From: Bacillota bacterium
GTDB taxonomy: Bacteria; Bacillota; Clostridia; Lachnospirales; Anaerotignaceae
Assembly: GCA_019422105.1 (NCBI GenBank)
Contig: JAHZDZ010000008.1
Coordinates: forward strand, 110,505-174,504
Direction of reading: 5' to 3'
DNA: 64,000 bases
Every line of letters begins with the position of its first letter. The first letter of the stretch is position 1. The translations under genes were made by a program, and so were the position numbers. Shown piece after piece: positions 52,038-60,847 of this stretch. Below the pieces are notes generated by a model that saw nothing but the letters and a program-made list of their open reading frames with translations, searched no databases and was not told the origin of the DNA.

Positions 52038-52250
52038 ATGAGTATGACGGAAAAGATAAAAATTCTACTTATAAAAAGAGATATGACGCAAAGAGAACTT
52101 GCGGATAGATTAGGAACATCACAAGCGAATCTGTCCAAAAAATATAAACTGGATGATTGGAGAGAATCGGATTTAAAAGAGATAGCAAAAATATTAAATG
52201 CTTCTTTCGATGGTTCTTTTATTCTTAATGAATCCAATGAAAAAATTTAA
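52038..52250 (+). CDS. Small HTH regulator (Cro/CI type)
   Basis: The protein is 70 residues with a conventional ATG behind GGAGG. 'TEKIKILLIKRDMTQRELADRLGTSQANLSKKYKLDDWRESDLKEIAKILN' is an XRE domain. A terminator (ACCCTAAAG...CTTTAGGGT plus T run, 52258-52299) follows, then the promoter of the recombinase gene carrying AAGTTAACTT. Confidence 0.82.
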   Translation: MSMTEKIKILLIKRDMTQRELADRLGTSQANLSKKYKLDDWRESDLKEIAKILNASFDGSFILNESNEKI

Positions 52251-52297
52251 TTTTTTACCCTAAAGAAAAATAATTTAACTTTAGGGTTATTTTTTTC

Positions 52298-52549
52298 TTG
52301 ACAAGTTAACTTAAAAGATATATTATATAACTATAAAGATAAAGCACTTTGAAAACTAAATAACCTTTACAGATTGGGTACTAGGGATAGAAGCCATGAT
52401 AAGCTGATACATACTAAAAGCTGCTATAGTAAAGGGTTGTATGGAGAATTTGATTTGCTGTACTACATCAAATTTTGACTACAAGCTTGATGTGGATTCT
52501 TGGTTGATATAAAAAAGAAGAAAATAGAATGAAAGGAGGCTCTATATAT
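52298..52549 (+). promoter_or_regulatory. Promoter, operator and leader of the recombinase gene
   Basis: TTGACA (52298), 17-base spacer with the palindrome AAGTTAACTT, TATTAT (52321). The ~220-base leader starts with GCACTTTGAAAACTAAATAACC (52345), which resembles the boxA element of rRNA leaders, and has GATGTGGATT/AATTTGAT-type pairings. No TATAAT follows at 17 bases, unlike the P2 elements. Confidence 0.6.
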
Positions 52550-53563
52550 ATGACGGAAGAAAAGTTGATGACCGAATCAAATAAAAGTAAAGAAATTTGT
52601 GAGTACAATGGAAAAAAATATTTTGTCTTGCCAGATTTGAAAAATAATAAGAGTTTCATTGAAGTAAATGGCAAAAGGAAATACCTTGACCGCAATGGTA
52701 AGGTGGCCAATAAACAGCCAGGAGAGAGAAACGTAAGGGACTGTGTGGATTCCTATAGTGATATGAGCCGTATTTACCCGTATTTATTGGAGCAAAAAAG
52801 GTGGAATATATATTTGCTGTTTGTTTTAAATTATAATCTCAGCAGAAGAATTGGGGATTTATTGCGATTAAAATGGTCAGATATGTTTGACGAGAAATGG
52901 AGAATCAAAAAATTTTGGAGCTTGACAGAAGGAAAGACGAACAAACAGAACGATATAAAAATTAACGAAGCAGTTAGAATTGCATTTCGGACATATTTTG
53001 AAGGGGAAAGTGCTTTTGAAAAAACGGAGGAAGCCTATCATGACTATATTTTTCGTCAACTACATGGAACGCACAAGGGGAAAATTTTGACACAGGAAGG
53101 ATATAGAAAAGCACTTATTGGAATTGAAAAAGAATTACAATTAGAGAAAAAATTGCGTTCCCATGGTTTTAGAAGAGGCGCTTTTACAAATATGCTAGAA
53201 TCCCATCCAAATGATCCAAAAGCGAAAACGATTATTATGGATATCAGTAAACATTCTAGCGAGCAAATGCTCTGCCATTATATTGGTGAATCGGACAAGC
53301 TGAAGGAAAAATATCTGGATGATTTGGGTGCAGATTTCATCAAATACGCCATAAATGGAGAGGAAATCCCCTTTCACAAAAAGGTGCCGCAAATTGTCTG
53401 TAATACGAGCAAACTGTTGGAATGTATAAGGGAAGCCGCTATGTTTTTTATGGTAAAGGGGATAGAAAATGCCAATGAGAAAGATCCTGTAAAGATTATG
53501 GAGATGATAAATGATTCCATGAAAAAAGTAGAACAGATATTGGAAGAAGCAGCAGAGCAATAG
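52550..53563 (+). CDS. int: Tyrosine recombinase / integrase
   Basis: The protein is 337 residues from ATG 52550 (AAAGGAGG upstream). The catalytic set is present: R100 in LSRRIGDLL, K129, H205xxR208 in SHGFRR, H235 in SKHSS and Y244 in LCHYIG. It differs in layout from standard phage integrases (short N-terminal arm, extra C-terminal ~80 residues with 'AAMFFMVKGIE'). SPbeta's YopR regulator has the same fold without catalysis, but here the residues look intact, so it likely integrates the phage genome. It could also regulate. Confidence 0.75.
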   Translation: MTEEKLMTESNKSKEICEYNGKKYFVLPDLKNNKSFIEVNGKRKYLDRNGKVANKQPGERNVRDCVDSYSDMSRIYPYLLEQKRWNIYLLFVLNYNLSRRIGDLLRLKWSDMFDEKWRIKKFWSLTEGKTNKQNDIKINEAVRIAFRTYFEGESAFEKTEEAYHDYIFRQLHGTHKGKILTQEGYRKALIGIEKELQLEKKLRSHGFRRGAFTNMLESHPNDPKAKTIIMDISKHSSEQMLCHYIGESDKLKEKYLDDLGADFIKYAINGEEIPFHKKVPQIVCNTSKLLECIREAAMFFMVKGIENANEKDPVKIMEMINDSMKKVEQILEEAAEQ

Positions 53564-53614
53564 GAGTTTAGACTTAATTCAGAGCGTTTGATAAGAAGAA
53601 AGGGAGAATTTACT

Positions 53615-54523
53615 ATGAAACATAATGAAATGGACATTCAGGCAGAGATGGATATGGAGACAAGAAAAAAATTGGCGCAGGGTGTCATCATGAATGTGAA
53701 AGAAATGATTCATACAGGGTTGCATGGTAAGAAGGTAAAGAAATTGATTGCGGCTGTCCCTGTATCCCTTCTGAAAGTAGACCACAAATCTTATCAGCGG
53801 GAGGAAAAAAAGCATATTGTAAAAATGTCAAAAGAGTGGGACGATTCACAATGTACGTTATTGCTTGTCAATTACAGAAGCGATGAGGGATGGTTTTATG
53901 TGATTGATGGACAGCATAGGGCGGAGGCCGCAAGAATTTTAGGGATTGACTACCTGACGTGTGAGGTTTTTATTGATTTAACCGTAGAGGAAGAGGCCAG
54001 ACGGTTTTTGTATTATAATACAGGCACAAAGTCACTAAGCCCTTTTGATACCTTCAAGGCAAATATTTGCTGGGGAGAGGTAAATGATACGGCTATAAAA
54101 AATGTGTGTGATAAATACGGTATTGCAGTTATTGATCGAAAGGGGAAAGCAAAGCAGTTAAGAAGCGTATCGGTTGTGAGAGCTATTTACAGGAATAGTG
54201 GAATATCTGCTCTGGAATGGGTTTTCTCATTAATAGAGGAGGCTCATTGGGAGGATTTTAAGGAAAGTTATTCGGCTGACATTATTCAGGGGCTTGGAAT
54301 TGTGTATCAAAAATATATAGGCGAGTTGGAGACAGCAAGGCGAAAGCTTATTGATTTCATGCGGAATAGTAATCCAACGGAAATTATGGGATTGGCTAAC
54401 GCCGAATATCCTACATATGGGCATGTAACAAGAGTAAGACTGGTATTAGAGGAAATTGTCAGGTGTGATGGCGCAAAGGAACAAGTAAAGACAAACAGGA
54501 ATATTTCCATAGTTGCATCTTAG
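53615..54523 (+). CDS. ParB/Srx-like protein with DGQHR motif
   Basis: The protein is 302 residues from ATG 53615 (AAAGGGAG upstream). The ParB-N-like fold is seen in 'VPVSLLKVDHKSYQREEKKHIVKMSKEWDDSQCTLLLVNYRSDEGWFYVIDGQHRAEAARILG', with DGQHR at residues 98-102. The C-terminal half is helical. Such proteins are common in Firmicutes phages; roles include nucleotide binding/hydrolysis or DNA nicking, and partition has been suggested. It is coupled to the recombinase gene. Confidence 0.7.
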   Translation: MKHNEMDIQAEMDMETRKKLAQGVIMNVKEMIHTGLHGKKVKKLIAAVPVSLLKVDHKSYQREEKKHIVKMSKEWDDSQCTLLLVNYRSDEGWFYVIDGQHRAEAARILGIDYLTCEVFIDLTVEEEARRFLYYNTGTKSLSPFDTFKANICWGEVNDTAIKNVCDKYGIAVIDRKGKAKQLRSVSVVRAIYRNSGISALEWVFSLIEEAHWEDFKESYSADIIQGLGIVYQKYIGELETARRKLIDFMRNSNPTEIMGLANAEYPTYGHVTRVRLVLEEIVRCDGAKEQVKTNRNISIVAS

Positions 54524-54805
54524 TTTACTTGCTTTTTACATAAGTAATAGTTTTGCCTTTCTATATTTGTTGTTTGTTTTAAGCCAAAAAATAGCGCCTG
54601 CGTTCTTTTGCTGGAAAATTGTGAATAGAGGCCAATGTGTGTGCTCTGTGTTTGTGCTATAATAAAACAAAAAGTTCTTTTCTGTCCTTTTAGAGAAAAA
54701 AGCAACCAAAGTATCTAGGGGAGTCAGCTGTAGCTTAGTAGCTTTTTACAAAGGATTATTACGCAATATTATAGGAGTTAAGATAAAAGAGAAGGAGGTC
54801 ATAGT
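54524..54805. other. Intergenic region with promoter
   Basis: No gene recognised. TGTGCTATAATAA (about 54652-54664) is a good extended -10 box. Nothing else stands out in these 282 bases. Confidence 0.5.
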
Positions 54806-55165
54806 ATGGGTTTTCTGTCAACATTAAACGCATTATTATTTGGGGGCAAGGTTATCAGTGAAACAGTGAAATCTACGAAAGAAAGTAAATATTTGAGAGA
54901 TGAGCGTTTAAAGGATGGCAATGTTGGTTTGACAAGTACCTATGTTGATGGATTTGGGACAACAAGGTATGTATCGGATAACAGTAAATGCAGAGGTGGT
55001 CAGTGGAGCGATGATCCTGCCGAGAGGGCAAGATGGGAGATAGCAAGAGCGGGACAGCCAAAGAAATATTTAGTGGAAACGGAAATTTTGGGTGCAAAAA
55101 CAGAAACGGTCAGATGGGAAACCTCACTTCGGGAAGGGGATAAAATAATAAGGGAATGGAAGTAA
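54806..55165 (+). CDS. Hypothetical protein
   Basis: The protein is 119 residues, ATG after GAAGGAGG. Glycine-rich, amphipathic N-terminus ('GFLSTLNALLFGGKVISETVKSTKES'), then a beta-rich part ('GNVGLTSTYVDGFGTTRYVSDN') and charged end. Unknown. A terminator (AAAGCAGCTCA-TGAT-TGAGTTGCTTTTT, 55181-55208) follows. Confidence 0.55.
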   Translation: MGFLSTLNALLFGGKVISETVKSTKESKYLRDERLKDGNVGLTSTYVDGFGTTRYVSDNSKCRGGQWSDDPAERARWEIARAGQPKKYLVETEILGAKTETVRWETSLREGDKIIREWK

Positions 55166-55366
55166 AATTATGTGTAAAAAAATGAAAGCAGCTCATGATT
55201 GAGTTGCTTTTTCATTTCATAAGTCACAAGATAAATAGAACGGATTTGACAAATGAAATAATTCATGACGCATAAAATAATACTTTTTGCTTATCTCAGT
55301 ATGTAAATCAAATGTTTTGCATATTTCATGATAGGAAATTTATAATGGGAGGAAGGAGGACGGCCT

Positions 55367-55714
55367 ATGACAACTGTTAAGAGAGGAGATATATTTTGGG
55401 CGGATTTGCCAATGTTTGATTGTGTACAGGGAGGAATCAGGCCAGTATTAGTAATGCAAAACGATATTGGAAATAAATATAGTCCTACGACCATTATTGT
55501 TCCCTTGACTTCTGAGATAAAGAAGGAGTCTCTGCCTACGCATATGATCGTAATGCCAGAAGATGCGCCCGGCTTAGAAATTAATTCAATGGCGTTATGT
55601 GAACAGATATTGACGATTGATAAGAGAAAAATAAAAAATCGTATTGGAAAGGTTAAAAATGACAGGCTGATGAAAGATATTTCAAGAGCTTGTGCGATTA
55701 GCCTGGGATTTTAA
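55367..55714 (+). CDS. PemK/MazF-type toxin
   Basis: The protein is 115 residues, ATG after AGGAGGACGG. MazF pattern: 'VKRGDIFWADLPMFDCVQGGIRPVLVMQNDIGNKYSPTTIIVPLTSEIKK', 'LEINSMALCEQILTIDKRKI'. It is an mRNA interferase. No MazE-like gene precedes it; the 101-residue gene that follows may be the antitoxin or an unrelated neighbour. Confidence 0.88.
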   Translation: MTTVKRGDIFWADLPMFDCVQGGIRPVLVMQNDIGNKYSPTTIIVPLTSEIKKESLPTHMIVMPEDAPGLEINSMALCEQILTIDKRKIKNRIGKVKNDRLMKDISRACAISLGF

Positions 55715-55728
55715 TGGAGGAATTATAA

Positions 55729-56031
55729 ATGGAAGCTTGCTATAAATTTTTGGACATAGATGCAGCGATCAAAAAATTGATTCGATTAAAAAGGGAGAAT
55801 AAAAAGGCAATTGTATATGTTATTGATTTTAATAATGATATAACCGAAAAGAAGCTTGTAACCTATGATGAAAGCTGCAATATTATCAGAAAGGCAAAAA
55901 CAATAGTTCATAATAATGATGAGTACATATCGCATTTGGAAGTATTTTCAATTTTGCAAAAAGACATTAGCAACATACTTCCCAAAGGTATTATGCATGA
56001 TATTTTAATTGGATGCGACAGACTGAAATAG
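55729..56031 (+). CDS. Hypothetical protein after the MazF-like gene
   Basis: The protein is 100 residues, ATG behind GGAGG, 14 bases after the toxin stop, so coexpressed. 'CYKFLDIDAAIKKLIRLKRENKKAIVYVIDFNNDI' is alpha/beta, unlike MazE. An antitoxin role is possible by position only. Confidence 0.55.
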   Translation: MEACYKFLDIDAAIKKLIRLKRENKKAIVYVIDFNNDITEKKLVTYDESCNIIRKAKTIVHNNDEYISHLEVFSILQKDISNILPKGIMHDILIGCDRLK

Positions 56032-56098
56032 TATGCTGAAAGGGAATATCTCATAGACTGGTTATAAAATGACATATTCCTTTTCAACAAATTTAATT

Positions 56099-56548
56099 TT
56101 AAATATCTTTATCATTAAAATTATTGATATAGTCTGTAAAATTGTTTGATACCTTTTCCTCAAAGGAAGACAGATAAAATTTATCGTATTTTATTGCTGT
56201 ACTAAGTCGCTTGGAGCGCTCATTTGCCAATTCATACGGCACATCGCAATATTTAGAAATTTTGTCAGGCGTTAAAATATGACACTCTTTTAAAATACAC
56301 AACGGAGTTAACAGATGAGTAGCGAGAAATTTTATATTTTCTCTTGAAGTATCTATTCCATAGTGTTTTAATATGTGTTCGGAAATAATAATAGCGTTTG
56401 AGTATCTTGAGCCAGAGTAGTCCATTAGCTCTTCTAATTGGTATGCCTTGGCAATAGGGGTAATTGCAACGGGAAGTTTACTGATATTTCCTTGAATAAG
56501 AATATGCCATGCCAATTCTCTCAGAGTTGAATATAATTGTTTATCCAT
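56099..56548 (-). CDS. Protein resembling a degenerate ImmA-like domain
   Basis: The protein is 149 residues, ATG after GGAGGG. 'ENIKFLATHLLTPLCILKECHILTPDKISKYCDVPYELANERSKRL' matches the C-terminal half of ImmA/IrrE proteins ('FA..LL.P...L', 'I...F.VS...A..R') but no HExxH is present. It is the third gene of the repressor operon. Confidence 0.5.
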   Translation of the reverse strand: MDKQLYSTLRELAWHILIQGNISKLPVAITPIAKAYQLEELMDYSGSRYSNAIIISEHILKHYGIDTSRENIKFLATHLLTPLCILKECHILTPDKISKYCDVPYELANERSKRLSTAIKYDKFYLSSFEEKVSNNFTDYINNFNDKDI

Positions 56549-56596
56549 GATAAAACCCTCCTTTTACTGTTTTATATTGTAAAAGAAGGGTTTGTT

Positions 56597-57226
56597 TTAT
56601 GCGCTTAAATTATATATTTTTAAAATATCTGAATCAAAAGAGGTTTTAAAGTGATAATGCTTCCATTGCAAATAGCTGTCCCAGCGGATAATGGACGCCT
56701 GTACAGATAAGCCAAATATATTTTGAATATCGATAGGCGAGTGGACATTTAATGTTTCAAAAAGCTGGAAGGGAGCTAAAAAAGTAGCGGCAAAAAAATC
56801 GGCCTCTGATTCAAAACAATTGTTTTTTAAGCTATACATATTATTTTCGGCTATAAAGGTTTCCTCGATTTGGGAACAGTGGCCTAATATGATGTGTCCT
56901 AATTCATGTGAAAGTGTCCAGTTGATACGCCCAATTACATTGTATCCGCTTTCTGAGTCATTGTATAAAACCATATGTCTTTTCATGCTGGGAGAGTAAT
57001 GTGTACATCCCGAATTACTGTCACAAAGCTGAATAACAGAGTTAATATCCATATTATATTTCCGAGCAAACTGCTGATATGTGAGTACCTTACAATTAGG
57101 AATGTAGTCAAAATATGCCATCACATTGACCGGAAATTGGTACCTTATAGGCAAACCTTCGTTTTTTAAAAATTGTATTATTTTTGATTTAATAAAGTTA
57201 TATCTAATTTGAGAAATAGGAAACAC
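56597..57226 (-). CDS. immA: ImmA/IrrE-family metallopeptidase
   Basis: The protein is 209 residues. The zinc motif is in 'WTLSHELGHIILGH', with a later acidic ligand in 'ESEADFFAATFLAP'. By analogy with ImmA of ICEBs1 it should cleave the adjacent repressor to induce excision. It overlaps the repressor operon (10-base gap) on the minus strand. The ATG follows GAGGTG. Confidence 0.85.
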   Translation of the reverse strand: MFPISQIRYNFIKSKIIQFLKNEGLPIRYQFPVNVMAYFDYIPNCKVLTYQQFARKYNMDINSVIQLCDSNSGCTHYSPSMKRHMVLYNDSESGYNVIGRINWTLSHELGHIILGHCSQIEETFIAENNMYSLKNNCFESEADFFAATFLAPFQLFETLNVHSPIDIQNIFGLSVQASIIRWDSYLQWKHYHFKTSFDSDILKIYNLSA

Positions 57227-57235
57227 CTCGCAAAT

Positions 57236-57580
57236 TTAATCATCTTGTTCATCCTCTTCTGAAAATTCCTTTTCAAAGGCAAGTCTTAGAATGGTATCCA
57301 TTTTTTCTTTGTCCTTGTCGGACATTTTAGTTCTCGCTCTTTGAATTGAAATAATGCCGTTATCTTTAATTTCCGGCGAAAAGGGTACGTTCGTCAAACC
57401 AACTAAATAGTCGATTGTGACGTTTAAAACCTTGGCAACTTTAGACAGTCTGTCAACAGAAGGAGATTTATCTTTCCAATTGCCAATAACTCCACGAGAA
57501 ATACCGGCTTGCCTTTCTAATTCAGCGATTGTCAAATTATTCTGCTCACATAATTTCTGAATTTTTTCATATAAAGTCAT
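57236..57580 (-). CDS. immR: ImmR/CI-like repressor
   Basis: The protein is 114 residues from ATG 57580 (GGAGTG upstream; the frame is open further but passes through the operator region). XRE domain: 'MTLYEKIQKLCEQNNLTIAELERQAGISRGVIGNWKDKSPSVDRLSKVAKVLNVTIDYLVG'. The acidic tail ends EEDEQDD. It is the likely lysogeny repressor, cleaved by the ImmA-like protease encoded next. Confidence 0.85.
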   Translation of the reverse strand: MTLYEKIQKLCEQNNLTIAELERQAGISRGVIGNWKDKSPSVDRLSKVAKVLNVTIDYLVGLTNVPFSPEIKDNGIISIQRARTKMSDKDKEKMDTILRLAFEKEFSEEDEQDD

Positions 57581-57605
57581 GGATTTCTTCACTCCTTGTG
57601 TGAAA

Positions 57606-57724
57606 ATATACGTAAATAGGATTGACAAAATCATAAATATACGTATAATCATAATTAATGACGTAAATTTACGATAATTCATCAAAAAAACTTTTGAAAA
57701 CTCTTGCGTTGACGCAAATATACG
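57606..57724. promoter_or_regulatory. Operator sites of the immR-like repressor
   Basis: Four related sites: ATATACGTAAAT (57606), ATATACGTATAAT (57637), the perfect palindrome CGTAAATTTACG (57662-57673) and GACGCAAATATACG (57711). One overlaps a plus promoter TTGACA (57622) - 16 bases - TATAAT (57644), so the repressor can shut rightward transcription toward 57856 and regulate itself. A further TTACGTCAA occurs at about 57752. Confidence 0.8.
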
Positions 57725-57855
57725 ATTACAACTCATTATCCCATGAAAATGTTATTACGTCAATGGAAGATATGAGAATTTTATTCAAAGTATTTTCAAA
57801 GGAAAAGAAGTAATAAGAATGTGAGTATAAATTTTTGATTCGGTGGGGGTGCGGG

Positions 57856-59943
57856 ATGGACGAAATATTAAATCGTTACTATGAAAATAATGCAAAGAAA
57901 TTGTGCAGCGTAGTAAACAGAATATTTTATAAAAAGTATGGTGGTATTGCCGATAAGGATATGGAAGAGTTTTATTCAGTCGCTAACGATGTTTTTGCGG
58001 ATATTATACTTCATGAAAGATATGATTCGTCCAAAGGGGAATTTGATGGTTTTTTGTATGGAGCATTAGATTTAGCCATTATAGATGAGTTTAAAAAACA
58101 AAATCGAGATAAAAGGCGGACAAAAATAGAAGTTATGGATAAGGAAACAGGACTGTTAAGGCGCGTTCCTGTGCCTGATGTGTATATGGATGCGCCTCTT
58201 GGAAAAGATGGAAATGCAACAGTGGGGGACATGCTTCCTTCCCAATTCGATATAGAGGCCGCTTTTCTGGAAAAGGGGGGGAATGATTATGATGAAAATA
58301 CAAAGAAATTTTTTAATAGTTTATCAAAGGTGCAAAGACAGATTATTAAAATGAAAATAGAGGGTATGTCCTCTTCAGAAATGAAAGAAAAATTGGGATT
58401 AAACGATACACAGTTTACAAAAAACTGTAATGAGTTAAAGACGTATAGGCATATAAAAAATTTGTGCCGCAATGATATTTTGCCGATTACTAAGGAGGAA
58501 AATTGTGAGATGGAAGAAAATAATAATGTGACGCTGGAAAAAAGCAAGGAATATAATTTAAGCGTTGTTTCAATTGCTAAGAAAATGGACAAGCATACAT
58601 TGAGATTTGACCATCCTCTGCAAAGGGAATCGGATCAATGGAATCCTTCTATGAAGGGAAACCTGATTTCTGATATTTTGCAGGGAAATCCAATTCCTTC
58701 CCTGGTTTTTGCCGAGCAGGTAGTAAATGGCATTGCGGTTATCTGGAATTTGGACGGAAAGCAGAAATGTACAAATGCCTATATGTTTATGAAGGATGGT
58801 TATAAAATTTCAAAAAATATAAGGCGCTATATGATTGGGTATCAGTCTCCTGTTATGGATACTGATAAAAATATATTGCTTGATGAAAATAATTTTCCTG
58901 TATATGAACAAAAGGAATTTGATATACGCGGCAAGAAATTTTCTGATTTACCGGAAGAGCTTCAGGAGCGGTTTACCGATTATAGTTTTAAAATTACCCA
59001 ATATCTCAATTGTTCCAGTGAAGATATTGCGTACCATATTGCCAGATATAATGACGGAAAGCCTATGAATGTGTCTCAAAAAGGAATTACGCGTTTAGGT
59101 GAAACGTTTGCGGAAATGGTGAAATCTATTTCCTGTATGCCGTTTTTTAAAGATATTGGAGGGTACAAAGTATCAGAGTTTAAAAATGACACGATAAACC
59201 GTGTTGTTATTGAATCTGTTATGGCCACTAATTTTATTGATGACTGGAAAAAGAAGCAGGAAGACATGTGTGAGTATATCAAGGAAAATGCTTCAACGTC
59301 AGTTTTTGATGATTTTGAAGATATGGTTGTGAGGCTTGAAAAGGTAGTGACAGAAGACGTTGCTGATATGTTTAATTCTAAGGACAGTTTTTTGTGGTTT
59401 GGACTATTTGCAAGGTTTATCCAATTGGGAAAGGAGGATGAAAGGTTTATAGAATTTATGGCTGAGTTTTCTCAGTCTTTACATAGTAAACTGATAGATG
59501 GCGTGGCCTTTGATACTTTAAATGAAAAGTCAACCAAAGATAAAAATGTTGTTATTAAAAAAATGAGGCATTTGGGAAATTTGATGTATGAATATTTTGG
59601 AATTGTTGAGGGGAAAGATGATTTTAGCATACTTGATTACATTCGGAATAATGTTGATACAGACATAGAGGAAGAAGATATTGAATTATATAGGTCTATG
59701 TGCAGGGACTACTTGGATGAAGTTAGTGAAGACTCAAAAATGCGCGATGATGGAAATATCACATCACTGCTAATATTGCTTGCTTATGCGTGTAAGACAG
59801 ATGAGGATAATTATATAAAGGACTGGATAGTAAGCTTTAATAATAGAAACATTACATATTATAAAAATCAAATAGAGAATTATTTATATATGAAGAATGA
59901 TTTTGACAACTTTGTTGCTTGCAAGGAAAAGAGAAGTGCATAG
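57856..59943 (+). CDS. Sigma-factor-like region fused to a DUF262/ParB-like domain
   Basis: The protein is 695 residues from ATG 57856 (GGTGGGGG upstream). Residues about 20-90 resemble sigma region 2 ('MEEFYSVANDVFADIIL', 'FDGFLYGALDLAIIDEFKKQNRDKRR'). Residues 150-200 resemble region 4 ('LSKVQRQIIKMKIEGMSSSEMKEKLGLNDTQFTKN'). Residues 235-400 look like DUF262: 'LRFDHPLQRESDQWNPSMKGNLISDILQG', 'IWNLDGKQKCTNAYMFM' (D300-G-K-Q-K replacing DGQQR). The helical remainder is unknown. It is the first gene right of the repressor operator, so probably an early regulator that redirects host RNA polymerase. Confidence 0.7.
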   Translation: MDEILNRYYENNAKKLCSVVNRIFYKKYGGIADKDMEEFYSVANDVFADIILHERYDSSKGEFDGFLYGALDLAIIDEFKKQNRDKRRTKIEVMDKETGLLRRVPVPDVYMDAPLGKDGNATVGDMLPSQFDIEAAFLEKGGNDYDENTKKFFNSLSKVQRQIIKMKIEGMSSSEMKEKLGLNDTQFTKNCNELKTYRHIKNLCRNDILPITKEENCEMEENNNVTLEKSKEYNLSVVSIAKKMDKHTLRFDHPLQRESDQWNPSMKGNLISDILQGNPIPSLVFAEQVVNGIAVIWNLDGKQKCTNAYMFMKDGYKISKNIRRYMIGYQSPVMDTDKNILLDENNFPVYEQKEFDIRGKKFSDLPEELQERFTDYSFKITQYLNCSSEDIAYHIARYNDGKPMNVSQKGITRLGETFAEMVKSISCMPFFKDIGGYKVSEFKNDTINRVVIESVMATNFIDDWKKKQEDMCEYIKENASTSVFDDFEDMVVRLEKVVTEDVADMFNSKDSFLWFGLFARFIQLGKEDERFIEFMAEFSQSLHSKLIDGVAFDTLNEKSTKDKNVVIKKMRHLGNLMYEYFGIVEGKDDFSILDYIRNNVDTDIEEEDIELYRSMCRDYLDEVSEDSKMRDDGNITSLLILLAYACKTDEDNYIKDWIVSFNNRNITYYKNQIENYLYMKNDFDNFVACKEKRSA

Positions 59944-59960
59944 GAAAGGAAGTTAGAGCC

Positions 59961-60137
59961 TTGTTTAAGTTAAAAGGAGCGTACATAAAAGAAATACCGG
60001 AAGGATTCTATGAAAAGTTGGCACAGGTCAAGGCAGATATAATCATCAGAGAAATCAAGAAGGCACCTGAAGAATATTGGGAAAGGCTGCTGGATGATGT
60101 GATAGCTCATTTGGAGGGCAAGGATAATAGCCTATAA
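59961..60137 (+). CDS. Small helical protein
   Basis: The protein is about 58 residues with a TTG start 8 bases after GGAAAGGAAG, chosen because the frame above overlaps the fusion gene. 'GFYEKLAQVKADIIIREIKKAPEEYWERLLDDVIAHLEG' is two helices. Unknown. Confidence 0.5.
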   Translation: MFKLKGAYIKEIPEGFYEKLAQVKADIIIREIKKAPEEYWERLLDDVIAHLEGKDNSL

Positions 60138-60207
60138 TGGCTATTTGGAACGGACAAGCTAAAGAAAAGGTTGCTAAAGTACATAAATTAAAAAGGAGGG
60201 ACAAACT

Positions 60208-60345
60208 ATGTTATCAATTGTTTTACTGCTGTCAGGCATATTCTTTATCGGCTTTGGCTTCTATCTGCTGTGGAAGATCTACATAGAGGAGAGGCACTGG
60301 GAGCGGCAGAGACTGAGGGAGAGAAACTGGGGGCGGAGCCTATAG
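60208..60345 (+). CDS. 45-residue membrane protein
   Basis: ATG lies behind AGGAGGG. MLSIVLLLSGIFFIGFGFYLLW is a transmembrane helix followed by a charged E/R tail. It is short but has an excellent ribosome binding site; probably real. Unknown role. Confidence 0.6.
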   Translation: MLSIVLLLSGIFFIGFGFYLLWKIYIEERHWERQRLRERNWGRSL

Positions 60346-60417
60346 CGGTGGTAAGGTACACATTGGCGGTAAACCGCCGTTTTAAGCGTCAGGGAGAACC
60401 AGACGTGGAGGAAGATA

Positions 60418-60818
60418 TGAATAACGAGTTGAACAACATAGCGGATTATGTGATTGACAGATTGAAAGGAAAAGTAATCATTCACAGGTATGACGCTTTT
60501 TCAACCAACAGTATTTATTTGAAATTTGATTATGGCATTGCAAATAGCCTAAGAATTTCAGACCACAAGGGCTATAAGCATTTGGATTACAGGTTCAATA
60601 TTATACTTGGCCGAAAAACCCATGACATCAATAAGGGCAGGGAGTACACAAAGGAATTTTTCCCGGCGGAAGACGTTGACCTTGTCATCAAAAAAATACT
60701 GGAAAACAAGAAAAGCAGGCAAAAAAGATACAGAGACTACAATGCTATAGTGGAAAAGGCAAAAGAAGAAAGAAACCAAAATCTAAGCTTCTGGCAGTGC
60801 TGTAGGGAAATAAAATAA
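60418..60818 (+). CDS. Hypothetical protein
   Basis: The protein is 133 residues from ATG 60418 (GGAGGAAG upstream); the frame is open to 60270 but overlaps the small membrane gene. 'LNNIADYVIDRLKGKVIIHRYDAFSTNSIYLKFDYGIANSLRISDHKGYKHLDYRFNI' is alpha/beta with a basic end ('RQKRYRDYNAIVEKAKEER'). It is a family seen in Clostridia phages and elements; function unknown. Confidence 0.55.
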
Positions 60819-60847
60819 AAGGATTTCAGATAATTGAGGGAAAGCCT

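Noticed and set aside
52550..53563. Recombinase gene considered as a catalytically dead YopR-type repressor
   Set aside because: All five catalytic positions (R, K, HxxR, H, Y) can be read in order, so an active recombinase is more likely, though a regulatory role is not excluded.
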